A stretch of DNA of 64,000 nt. It comes from Aurantiochytrium sp. KH105 (Eukaryota > Sar > Bigyra > Thraustochytrida > Thraustochytriidae). Under the pieces are notes generated by a model, which did no database searches, was not told the origin of the DNA, and saw only the letters and a list, made by a program, of their open reading frames with translations. Positions within the stretch are counted from its first letter, which is position 1; each line of letters opens with the position of its first letter. Below, piece after piece: positions 41,501 through 52,100 of this stretch. The stretch lies in NCBI GenBank assembly GCA_003116975.1, contig BGKB01000041.1, positions 62,001 through 126,000 of the forward strand. The letters are read 5' to 3'. The translations under genes and the position numbers were made by a program.

Positions 41501-42463
41501 GACAATGCCGTGAACCAAAATGTGCACGGTGTGTTGTGGTGAACCATTTGCCGTGAAAAAAGTCATTGCATCGTTCTTGCTGGTCAGTCTTTCTTGCTCT
41601 GCGCACATAGTCCTTCGTTCCTCGTTGTCACTTACTCCAGCTGCTGCAATGACGAGTTTTTCGCGAGCGCATCTGCTAGTGCCTCTGTGCCATCATCGCC
41701 GATGTTATGAGTTTTAAGGCTGCGTTCGTGCGTCATGGACAATGTCATGAACCAATATGTGCATGGCGTGGTGTAAGAAACACAGACAACAGTATTATGT
41801 ATCCGTTTCGTGTGGCAAGATTGTTGCAACGTGCTTACTGGTCAGTCGTTCTTGCTCTTCGCACATAGTCTTTCTTTCCTCACTGTCACTTACTTTAGTG
41901 TCTGCAGGGACGAGTTTTTCGCGAGCGCATCTGCTAGCGCCTTTGCGCCATCATCGCCGACCATGCAATTCTTGAATCTGAGTTTTTACATTATAGATGA
42001 ACGTCGTGAACCAAACGGTGCAGAGCGAGGTGAAAGAATTATTGATAGCAGCATTATGCATCCGTTTGGGTGTTATAAGATTATTGCATCGTGCCTGCTG
42101 GTCAGTCGTTATTGCTGATAGCACACACAGTCTTTCTCTCATCACTGTCACTTACTCTAGCGTCTGCAGTGATGACTTTTTCACGAGCGCGTCAACAAGC
42201 GTCTTTACGTCACCAAAACTGGGTATATATATACACACGTCATGGACGATAAAGTAAAAACAGAAATGGTTGTGGAGAGTCACCAAAGAAGACAAGAAAT
42301 CATAGTCAAGCATACGTTTCACGAGGATATTTTCAGCCGCATGCCAGTCAGTGCATCTCATCTCCTGCAACTGCATGTTGTCTTTGACGTACGATAGTTT
42401 CTCCGCGACCTTGCACATCAATTTGGTCGTATGGTCGAAGCTCTCCAGGTCAAAATCTTCCAT
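35598..42463 (-). CDS. LRR-ROC-COR-TIR receptor-like protein, 17 exons
   Basis: Predicted 1435 residues. Exons: 42463-42156, 41977-41894, 41719-41636, 41482-41399, 41224-41141, 40970-40887, 40712-40629, 40452-40369, 40193-40110, 39934-39851, 39675-39592, 39415-39332, 39155-39072, 38896-38813, 38654-38568, 38499-38416, 38334-35598. All introns are phase 2 and the total is 4308 bp, in frame. Exon 1 gives a ~100-residue N-terminus (MEDFDLESFDH) and a partial repeat. Exons 2-16 each give one ribonuclease-inhibitor-type LRR, consensus IGDDGAKALADALAKNSSLQ. Exon 17 gives a ROC GTPase (P-loop GKGAAGKT 577-584; STIGV; DYGGQ 706-710), a COR region and a TIR domain from ~1210 (FDVFLSHAW), where E1294 in CRAEFCYAL is the candidate NADase glutamate. 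The tail is charged (GKRRRID). There is no kinase domain. Likely a cytosolic switch protein; role in immunity or cell death is inference. Confidence 0.88.
38416..41977 (-). repeat. Tandem array of 15 LRR exon cassettes (period ~260 bp)
   Basis: Thirteen exons of 84 bp, one of 87 bp (38568-38654) and a last of 84 bp (38416-38499). Exon-to-exon spacing is 237-260 bp for the upstream thirteen, then 245 and 152 bp. The introns are also repeats: most start GTAAGTGA and end with a shared ~45-bp stretch finishing ACGCACGAACGCAG. The 84-bp exons at 39072-39155 and 40110-40193 are identical, and their 5' flanking introns are nearly so. The two-unit block at 41399-41893 matches the block at 41141-41398 and beyond with a 495-bp offset. 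This shows growth by unequal crossing-over or gene conversion of whole exon-intron cassettes. Confidence 0.95.
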
Positions 42464-43209
42464 GGCAGCGAGGTGGCGTGAGATAGCAATGAAAGGTCAC
42501 TTTGACGCGCTGGGGCTCCTCGGGTGTCTTCAAAGATTGCAGGGCTCGCGGCTGGACGAGTCAAGAGCTTCAAAAAGGGTAGACGCGTGGTGAGGTCGCG
42601 TTCGGCAACACGACGTCAGACTCAATCCCCGAGCTCAGGGGAGCTACTTGTACGTCAAGCGAGACACAAAGAACCGCCTCGCAGTCGGCCTGACCCAGCG
42701 AGCAGACAGCGCGATAGGCAGGACAGGCTTAGCGGCACTTGCAGCACACCGGCGGTATTTGACAGGCAGGCTGTTCGATCTCGTACTGATGTCGATTTTT
42801 CTTGGAATGAGAATCAAAATGCGTTTTGCAGACCGCGGCGAAGATCCATGGAACTAACTGTAACAGTAAGAGGTCAAGGTCGCGCCGTTAAAATGTATAA
42901 TGTTGAGGAAACAACACGTCGTCAACAGTTGATCCTTTCTGAGCGCATTCTAGGTTTTGTCGGTCGAGTGAATCGTGCGGAGTGTGTGAGGAGCACAAGT
43001 ACATCCACTTGCAGCAATCTTACGTGAAGTCTCAGACCTGAGGCAAGATCTTGCACCTTAAAGTTTTACGTGCACGTATAACCATTTTTTTTGAGCGGAA
43101 GGTAATTTTTCTTTACTTTGCTTTGCTTTGTTTTTTGGAAAAAAGTATGCACGAGTTATTCAGGCAGTTAGTAAAGGAAGACAAGTCGGGACTTGCTTGT
43201 TCGCTGATT
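42464..43209. other. Upstream region of the LRR-ROC-COR-TIR gene, 3' flank of phosphoglucomutase
   Basis: About 745 bp between two same-strand genes. Short open frames on the + strand have no recognisable motif. Promoter expected here. Confidence 0.5.
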
Positions 43210-44958
43210 TTAGGTGATGACCGTAGGACCTTCGCGTCCCGTAATGGCATGGAGGTCAGAAAAGTCAAGCGCCAGCTGCACGAGCGACTCGAGCGCAGAG
43301 GCAGTCTCCTGCGACGTATCGTCCTTGCTGTACCGTTCAATGTAGAGACGAATCGTCGCGCCAACAGAACCAGTACCAGAAAGGCGAAAGACAAAGCGCG
43401 ATCCGTCTTCCATGAGAAAGCGCCAACCCTGATGCGGAGACACAGAGCCATCGACCTCGTCATGAAACTCAAACTCGTCGCAGTTCGCGAGCGTGAAGCC
43501 AGCACCAATGTCCACCGGAGCGCGGTTGGAAACCTCGAACATAAAGATGATGCCATTGAGGCGCGACATGACCTTTTGCGCAAGATCAGCATCGACATTC
43601 TCGTAGTCATAACGCGTGTAATAGTTGCGACCAAAGGTATCCCAGTGTTCGCGGACAACGTCCTCGACTGTGACGAGCGGAGCAGAAGGCTCGTTCTTGG
43701 CGGCAAGAATGTTGAGCCAGCACAAGACAGCGAAAATGCCGTCCTTCTCACGGATGTGGCTCGAGCCCGTTCCGAAAGACTCCTCGCCGCAAAGTACCGG
43801 ATTGTAGTCCTTCTTGCCGCCTGTCAGTTCCTTGGCGTCCATCAGGTTGCCAAAGTACTTCCAGCCCGTCGGCGTCTCAAAGAACTTCATGTCCTTTTCT
43901 TCAGCAACGCGGTCAGCGGCGCCAGAGGTGGGCATGCTGCGCGCCACGGTCTTGAGACCATTCTTAAAGTACTTGATGCACTCTGCGTTATTGGCAATGA
44001 CAGCCAGGGAGTCCGACGGAGTGACAAAGAACTGCTTGCCGAGAATCATGTTACGGTCCGCGTCACCATCTGCAGCGGCGCCAAAGTCAGGGAGACTCTC
44101 AGGGTCCACTCCTTTGAGCGGCATACCCTTTTGGTCAAGGCCCATGCACTCGACGAGGTCATGTGCGTAGGTAAGGTTCGGGTCAGGGTGGCCTCCGCCA
44201 AAGTCTTCGAGCGGTTCGCAGTTCAGGAGCTGCTCGAGCGGCACGCCGAGCTCCTCGTGGAAGATACGCTTCGCAAAGGGTCCCGCGACGCCGTGCATCG
44301 CATCATATGTAAAGACAAAGTCATCGCGACTAAGAAAGTCCTTGATCTCACCGAGATCAAAAACCTCGTCCATGAGCTGCGCGTACGTCTCTGTAGCGTC
44401 AATGACCTCGACAGAGAAGCTGTCGCCGAATTTGGTCTCGCCGATCTCGGCCAGATCAACTTCGGGGAGATCTGCGATCCTGTACTCGGAGATCGTCTTC
44501 GTCCGCTCGTAAATGGCGCTCGTGACGGACTCCGGCGCGGGTCCGCCGTTTCGCGAGTTGTACTTGATGCCGCAGTCCTCATTCGGGCCGGCCGGGTTGT
44601 GGCTCGCGGTCAAGATGAAGGCGCCTGCAGCCCCCTTGGATCGCACCAGGTGGCTCACGGCCGGCGTCGAGATGAGGCCGTGCTGGCCGACGAGAACCTT
44701 GGCGACGCCATTGGCGTACGCCATGCGAATGATCGTCTGCGTCATGTCCTTGTTAAAGTAGCGGCCATCGCCGCCAAGCACGAGCAGCTCGCCGGTCGTG
44801 TCGGCGTCCCCGTCGAGCACGTCAAAGGTGCTCTGCACGAAGTTCTCCACAAAGTTCTCCTGCATGAACGTCTTCGTCTTCTTCCGCAGGCCCGACGTCC
44901 CGGGCTTCTGGCCCTCGTACGGCTTCGTGCTCACCGTCTTCACATCCGGCCCGCCCAT
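43210..44958 (-). CDS. Phosphoglucomutase (alpha-D-glucose 1-phosphate/6-phosphate)
   Basis: Length 582 residues, single exon, normal for eukaryotic PGM1. Interconverts glucose-1-phosphate and glucose-6-phosphate in the cytosol, linking glycolysis to UDP-glucose and storage polysaccharide. Active-site phosphoserine S119 in LTASHNPAG; Mg2+ loop DGDADR (297-302); sugar-binding loop GEESFGTGSSH (391-401); C-terminal phosphate loop RLSGTGS. The N-terminus TKPYEGQKPGTSGLRKKT is the standard PGM1 opening. All key residues are intact, so this is the functional parent of the fragment at 34852-35058. It is divergent from the large channel-like gene at 46101. Confidence 0.98.
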   Translation of the reverse strand: MGGPDVKTVSTKPYEGQKPGTSGLRKKTKTFMQENFVENFVQSTFDVLDGDADTTGELLVLGGDGRYFNKDMTQTIIRMAYANGVAKVLVGQHGLISTPAVSHLVRSKGAAGAFILTASHNPAGPNEDCGIKYNSRNGGPAPESVTSAIYERTKTISEYRIADLPEVDLAEIGETKFGDSFSVEVIDATETYAQLMDEVFDLGEIKDFLSRDDFVFTYDAMHGVAGPFAKRIFHEELGVPLEQLLNCEPLEDFGGGHPDPNLTYAHDLVECMGLDQKGMPLKGVDPESLPDFGAAADGDADRNMILGKQFFVTPSDSLAVIANNAECIKYFKNGLKTVARSMPTSGAADRVAEEKDMKFFETPTGWKYFGNLMDAKELTGGKKDYNPVLCGEESFGTGSSHIREKDGIFAVLCWLNILAAKNEPSAPLVTVEDVVREHWDTFGRNYYTRYDYENVDADLAQKVMSRLNGIIFMFEVSNRAPVDIGAGFTLANCDEFEFHDEVDGSVSPHQGWRFLMEDGSRFVFRLSGTGSVGATIRLYIERYSKDDTSQETASALESLVQLALDFSDLHAITGREGPTVIT

Positions 44959-46100
44959 CGTGCCTCGCTCGCTCGCTCTGCTCGCTCCCTCCGTCGCTTT
45001 CCTCCTCCGCTCCGCCTGCTCCGCCGCTGCCGCGACCCGCGCTCTGCCTCCTGCTCTCGCCGCCCTGCTGCGTGCAGCTGATCGGGATTTGCTGCCGCGT
45101 CTTCATCCTCGTCACCCCGACAATCTTTTTCCACGCGCATCAACGCACACTCTCACTCTCTCTCTCTCTTGCACTCCAACAGAAGCAGCGCAAGCAGCAG
45201 CCTCGCCAGCTGGCTGCTGGCGTCCACGGCACTCCAGCAAGCTCCCGCGAGGACCGGCTGCGGACCTCCTCGCGAGCTCAAGCTGCCGCGGCAGCAGCGA
45301 CAGCTGCGACCTCGCTGCTCGGGCAGAGCGCCGTGAAGCCTCGGAGCAGGCGAGGAATCGGGATCGAGGATTCGTCCAACACCGGCACCTCCCGTGAGCA
45401 AGCCAGCAAGAGAGCAAAAAAGCAAGCAATCAAAAGAGCAATTTGCAAAAAAGCAAGCCAAAAAGTATACTATACTACTACTGCGCACACGCACACCCCA
45501 TGACTTCGCCGTCACCTCCCTCGCCGTCCTTGGCCCACCGTCGCGGCCGTCAAGGACTTTCTTCTCCATCTTGGACCTGCGCAGCCAAAAGTACTTTGCA
45601 GGGCCAAAAGTACTCTATGAATCATGTGGACGGCGGGAAGCCCGAGCACGGGAAGGAGCCTCGGGCTGGACCGAGGGGCATTTGTCGGGCGGCAGTCGGC
45701 CGGAGATTCGCATCTTTGACGATCTAGCCATACCGCAAGACGCGGATGGACTTTTCTTTCAAGCCGCGGCCGGTCGAGGACTTGGCATCGCACGTGTGAG
45801 CGCCCTGGCATGGACGCGGCCACGGAAACGGAGGGGATGTCTCGGTCACCCTCGAATCGAATATGCATAAAAGACCCAATGCAATAGAAGAGGGCTATTC
45901 GTAACGGCTCGCCACGAGTCAGCGGTGACCATCTTTGCTCGACGCCCCATGCATTTGTCCTTGGCGCTCGCGTGCGCGCTGGGCTGGAGAGAGGGGGTGG
46001 GGAGAGAGAGAGAGACAAAGGGAGAGACAAAGCACGGCCAGCCAGCTAGGGGCACTGGCACAGAGCCACTTGGGCACCGCTGACCGAACGTTTTCCCGCC
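44959..46100. promoter_or_regulatory. Divergent promoter region, phosphoglucomutase and channel-like gene
   Basis: 1142-bp spacer. Contains C+T-rich and A+G-rich tracts (about 45140-45180 and 46000-46030) and a 19-bp-spaced direct repeat GCCAAAAGTACT at 45584-45595 and 45603-45614. No gene supported. Confidence 0.5.
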
Positions 46101-49100
46101 ATGGCCGCCCCGAATCTGAAACATATTCCCTTGGCGGAAGGGTCCGCCAAGGTCTCGAATATGTTCCGCGCAAGAGACCGCAGCGCGCTAGTCATCGTTC
46201 ACGCGCAAGAGGACGTCGTCGCTCACGCCACCAACAGGGAGCAGGCGCTCTCCAGGCTTGACAGACTCCAGGACTCCGTCTACTTTCCCTCGACCTTTGT
46301 TGTTCTACGATGGCACCCCGCACGACACTGCTCGTTTGTGCAAAACCACCCTGGCGCGGACATCGGCGAAGTACGCTACTTGTTCGAGCTTGGCGACACG
46401 CAGCGCCTGCGCAATGAGGAGTGCGTCGCGGGCACCTTTGGAGTGACCCCCTTGCGTCTCGAGGTGTCCAACCACATTGTCTTTACCGGCACCGACCCAC
46501 GCCGCGACGCCTACTCGGCCTTCAAGGACGCTGGATCAGAAAAGCTCACATCCCTCTATAAAATACTCCACGCCAAGGCCATCGATGAGCTCTACATTTG
46601 CGGAGACTCCGACGCCGTGAGATTCACGGCCATGGACGCATGCAGCTTCCTTGACAAAGCACGCATCCACATCGTCACCGATGCCTGCGTCCAGAATGCG
46701 ACCTCTTTGAGTCGCCCAATCGGTACAGAAGACTCTCACAACTCACAGTACCACGTTCGCTATAGCCACGTTGACGACATCATCGCCTCGTTTGCGCCAC
46801 CACCTTCGCCCATGAGTTCACCCAAGCCAAGTCCTGGGGCAGCCCGAAACTTTAGTTTTGACGAGACGAGAGTGAACTCCGAGCTGTCCATTAGTCTTCT
46901 CGATGAGAGTGTTCTCATGCTTGCCGGCTCTTCGGGATCCTTGCTCACCGCAAGACGACTTGCCGAGGTGCCGGACATAAACGCCCCGTCATCTTTGTGT
47001 GGCCGCACAGTCCTCCACGCCTGCTGCTGGTCGGGCAATGTTGGAGCGATCGACACCTTGTGCGCTGCGCGACCCGAAATTGATCCAACGTGCCTTGACA
47101 ACAACGGCTTCACGCCTCTAGCCTTGGCCCTCCTATTCGCGCCGCGAGAAGCAAGAGTCGAAGTTACAAAGCGTCTCTTGGCCGTCTCTCCGAAATTGCG
47201 TGCCAAGATTCCCATGCAGCGCTTTGCGCCGCATCAGCAGACAGCACTCATGATTGCCAGCGAGAACGGCGACGCAGAAGTCGTGGATCTTCTTCTCGAG
47301 GTCGACGACTCCGAAGATCACATTCGCTGCATCGACGCCTGTGGGCGATCCGCCATCATGCTTTCCCTCTCGCAAGAAACCGAGTCTCACAATCGCGTCT
47401 CAAGGCTCTTGTTCGAAAGAATTCCGCTGCATTCGCGCATTAGTCTCCTCGAGGCCTCTGACAATGGCGGTTGGAACGCCCTCCACTATTCTGCTCGTAG
47501 TGGCGCCTTTGCCCATCTTTCCTGGCCTACTCTATTAGGCAACGCTAGTTATTTGTCTGCGTTGCCCGTGAACGCCCTCACGCAGGGCGCATTCACCTTT
47601 CTACACCTTGCAGCAGCAAACGGCAAGTTCGAGGTTATCCGTACGCTCGTGGAGCTCTCCAAGGACGGTGAACATCCATTCGATCGTTTGGCAGATATTA
47701 TCAAGGTCAATCTTACCGTGAACGCCCCGCTCGCCAGGACAGTGCGCGAGCAGCGCAAGACAGAACTCGATCTTGCGATTCAGCATGGTCATCTTGAGAC
47801 CGCGCGCATGCTCTTGCGCATCGGATGCCACGCTTCTGCAAATCGCGGCTACATGCAAGAGCTTTTGCATCGTCTCGTGCTCATGGGAGATGTCGAGGCG
47901 TGCGAAAACATCCTCGCGTTTCCGATGGAAAACGAAATTCGAATCGACCATGCTCTAGTCTCGCTCACAAAGCGCATCGAGGCTCCAGAGGTATGTACAT
48001 CTCGATGCTCCGACTTCAAGCCCGTCCTGCAGTTCGTGTATCATTGCGCCTCGTGCAATATCGACGTCTGTCTCGTGTGCAGGGAGCGCTGCCATGCGTC
48101 ATGCGCGCAGTCAATTACACCCAAGGGATTCGGCCTCGCGTTGTGCGGATGCAGCAGTCGTAACCGCTGGGCTTGCCACGCGTCTACGTCGATTGACCCG
48201 CGTGAGCGTGCTGCAATGGCGTTCGACCCGACTCCCCTCGACACAAGCATCGTCAGGCTCAGCGCTTCCACCGAGTCATTGGCCCGTCGGCTCGCACGGA
48301 ACATGCACAATGTCTGGTGCAAGATCAAGCTCGAGCAAGGCTGGCAGTACAGCCGCACTCGCGATGATGCGCGCAAGCTGCACCCGGCCTTGGTACCCTT
48401 TGAGAATCTCGCCCCAGAGGATGCAAAGTACAATACGCACATGTGCCAAGAGACGGTCAAGCTCATCATCCTCCTCGGATTCCGTCTCGAGTCGCCCTCC
48501 GAGACGCAGCTCGCCAACCAGTCCAAGACTTCGCCGTCCAATGTGCTCACCTCGCGGAGCAGGCAGGACTCGTTAAAGTATGCCGAGGAGCAATGGGACG
48601 AGTCAAAGCCGGGTTGCGCCCCCATCGACACGACAAAAGCGCCAGATACGCTTTCCAAACACCTCGAAGACCTTATTCGCTGCATCTCGGTGAACTCGCA
48701 CGAGGTTTGGGCACGCGAGAAGATCAATCAGGGGTGGCGCTACGCGCCCCAACGCAACATTGCTCGGAACCTCAAGCTCAACCCATCGCTCGTACCATAC
48801 GTCCAACTACACGAGGATGAACGCAACGCACTTCGCGAGGGCGTCGAGCAGACCATCAAATCAATCATGTCGCTCGGGTGGCACATTGAACCTCTCAGCG
48901 AGGTTGCAACTGCGAATACCCTGCGCCGAACGCAACAGCGAGCGGAGCGCGCCAGTGTCGACATGACCTGTGAGCGAATCGCATACCACAACGTCGACGA
49001 GATGCGTGTGCAACTCCTAAGCTCGTACCTCTTGGCCGCGGTGAGACGTGGACACCTTGACTCAATCAACATTATCCTCTCTCACTCCGCCCAGTACGAC

Positions 49101-52100
49101 GGCGCTGACCTCAACGCGACCGATCGCCAGGGCCGCTCTGGACTCTCCATCGCTGTGCTAGGGGGTCATTATGCCACTGCGCGTCACTTGCTGGCGCTCC
49201 ATGTGGATGCAAACGTTCAGGACCACAACGGCTTCACCGCGCTCGCATTCGCCGCCTATGTTGGCAACGTGGAGATGCTCAAGCTCCTCGTCGAGTCGGA
49301 GGTCGACGTGAATGTGCTCATACCAGACCATCTCGGTTTCACAGCTGTACACCACGCTGCGGCCAGAGGCCACTCCGATGCATGCGAGTACTTGGTGAAA
49401 CATTTGCAGCAGCTTTACCAGGCTGACGAGGTCGTCAATCTCAACCTCAACGGCGTCGCCTCTCTGGGTTTGACAAAGAAGATTTTGGAACAGTCGAGCC
49501 AAGATACGAGTGAGCCTCCTCAAGGCAGTGATGAGTCTTCCTATAAGCTTACACGCAGTTCCCAAGAATTCCTCCGCCCAATCGAGTCGCCAAATGCGCT
49601 AACTGGAACGCAAGACGGTGTCGATCCTGTCGACAAGGGCAACGATGGTGACAAGGAAGGAGACTCACCAAACAAAGCGCGACAAGGCTGGGGTGTCTTG
49701 GCGCCAAGACTTCCCAAAGCTTCGGTGTTTCCCCTGGGCCGCGGCGAGACGGATCGGCGTTTCAATGGCCCGAGGCTCTCCAAGTACTCGCCTCTCTCGC
49801 TCGCAGTTCAAAGCGGTCAACTTGGCACCGTCGAGACGCTCATCCGACTCGCCGCCAACCCGATTCTGGAAGAAGATCCAGAGCTGCATGACGTGACGTA
49901 CTCTTCCTACTACCGAGCTCTCGCTCAACATATTCGCATTGGCGACGATGTCCAGTGTGTATGCGCAGAAATTCAGGACCGGACCTTTGCCTGGACATTT
50001 CGAGCTGCAGGCCTTTCGCGGGCGTACCATCGCAAGTCCACGCGTGGTATCGAAGAGGTCGCCGCACCCAAACCCGTGGTCACGCAGCAGACGCACAGTT
50101 TCGAGCGCTGCCTTCCCGAAGTTCTGGCAGGTAAGAGCCTGCGCGAACTCCAACTCATACTCAGAGACCTCGAAGCGCGTTTTTCGGACTCGACGAGAAT
50201 GATCGACATGCTCAACCGTGCGCTTCCGGTGCGTCGCTGGCGCAACCAGCACGCCACCTGGCATTTTTTTCGCGAAACCACGGTCCTCATGGCCCTACTC
50301 ATTGTTTTTGCCATGATGGTCCCGCTCGCCCCAGACTATGACGTCGCCTCAGAGCGCGCCTGGCGCGTTAGCGTCGTCAGCGAGCTCCGCAACAGTCTCG
50401 AGAATGTCGACTCGTTTTCAAGCATGCAAGACTGGATCATCGAAGAGTTTCCAAAGATGCTGCGCTTCACAAACGAGGAAGGACTTTCAATTCTTGAGTT
50501 CAACCGTGTCATTGGTGCCATTCGCACGCAGCAAACCGTGAATTTTGTGCTGAGCAGTCACCTCTCGTGGACACAGGTTAGCAAGGTCGATATAAAGTCG
50601 ATCCCGAGCAATGTCACCTCGGCCCTCATTCCTCAGCGGCCCATCCCAGCCATGAAGCTTGCGCTCCAAGAGCACGCCCAACTCACTGACACGGATGGTC
50701 TCGAAAGTTTCGTAATGGAAATGAACGTGCACAATCCCCTGCACAACTTGCACGGCATTATCGATATCGGCATCTCCACATCGTACTTTGGTAGTTCGAC
50801 GGTGAGCGTTTCCGTCAACGAGTTTCGCATTGACTATGGTCGCTTCCCGCCGTCGCGCGCATTTCAAGTCACGCTCTTGGCCATGGTGAGCGTGTTGCTT
50901 CTACTGCTGGCGCGGTTCAAAAAGTACCGGACGCGCAAGACTCCCGCTCTGCTTGTCATTGCCGTTTGTCTGCTCATTGGAGTACTTGCCGTCGATCTCG
51001 TGGCCTTCAACAACACGCGGAATCTCAAGGAAAGCCTCGGCCGCGACGATTTTGTGTCGTGGCACCCGCATCTCAGAGTCTTGCAGATGGAGCGCAGAAC
51101 GGTGGCGGCACTCTTTTTCCTTAGCATCATTCCCTTACTTCAGTCTGCGCGAGCCATTCCCAACATCGGACCCGTGGTCGTAGCGCTGATCAATACGTTT
51201 GGAAATCTAGCTGTCCGCATCTATCTGGTCGTGGTTGCTGCGGCCTGCTTTCTGCTTAGTTTCACCTTTCACGTAGGATTTGGCAGCAGCGTGGCGGCTT
51301 GGAGCACGGTGCCAGGGACGTTTTACTCGCTCTTTTACACGCCCTTTATCGAGACTTGGGATCCGTATGACACGATTGGATCCGAGTCGTGGTCGGGCAT
51401 CATTGCCGCAGCGTGCTTCATTCTCTTTGCGACAATCAATCTGAACCTGCTCATTGCAATTGTTACCGATGTGTATCCCAAGGAACGCGAGGCGAGCGAC
51501 TCGATGTGGGAACAGCTCGTCACGGCAGGGATCGAAATGCGTCTACGTGCATACAATAAGCGCCGCTTTCATCTGCATACTGCTGAAATCTCCTATTGGG
51601 ATCCCGCAAAGATCCTCCCAGATGCAGCGCAGCGTGAATCCTCGTCTTCATCCGCATCCTCGACATCAAATGCATTTCCGGGGCAAATTGTTGGATCCGA
51701 GGACAAAACGACCTCAGAGGCGCTGAACGCGCAGTTTCAATTGAGGCAAGGTGCCATGGACGAGACGAGTGTCTCAGCGTTGTCTCCAGGAACAGCGCGC
51801 CCTCCCGTCCCCACATCAGATTCCTTTTACTCCTCCTCGACGACAACACTGCAGGCGGGTCCCACCAGTTGCGACCGTGCGTTGGAAAGACAGAGCTCAA
51901 GACTTGAAGCGCTTGAGCGCAAGCTCAATCTTGTGCTAGACCAGCTCACGCATGTTGCGCAAACACCAGGTCCTACGTCTTCATCCGAGCCTGCACAAAG
52001 TATACCAGAAGCAGCCACAAGCGTATTGCAAACAAGTCGTACACTTGCACCCAAGAGTGCACCAGCAGCAGAGCCTCCTATAGCTACGGCAGCAAAAGAT

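Noticed and set aside
38416-41977. CRISPR-like array because of regular spacing
   Set aside because: Units are ~260 bp, contain coding exons with splice sites, and the host is eukaryotic.
38437-42118. Many small + strand frames of 65-100 codons in the LRR array, with repeated LLVSRSCLLPRS-type and SASASAFAPSSP-type sequences
   Set aside because: They cross the cassette introns antisense; the minus strand exons give canonical LRRs and consistent splice sites.
47994-48000. GTATGT as a splice donor in the channel-like gene
   Set aside because: The frame stays open and the Cys cluster continues across it; no need for an intron.
48041-48727. 228-codon minus strand frame inside the channel-like gene
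   Set aside because: Antisense to RyR and zinc-finger coding sequence, no motif of its own.
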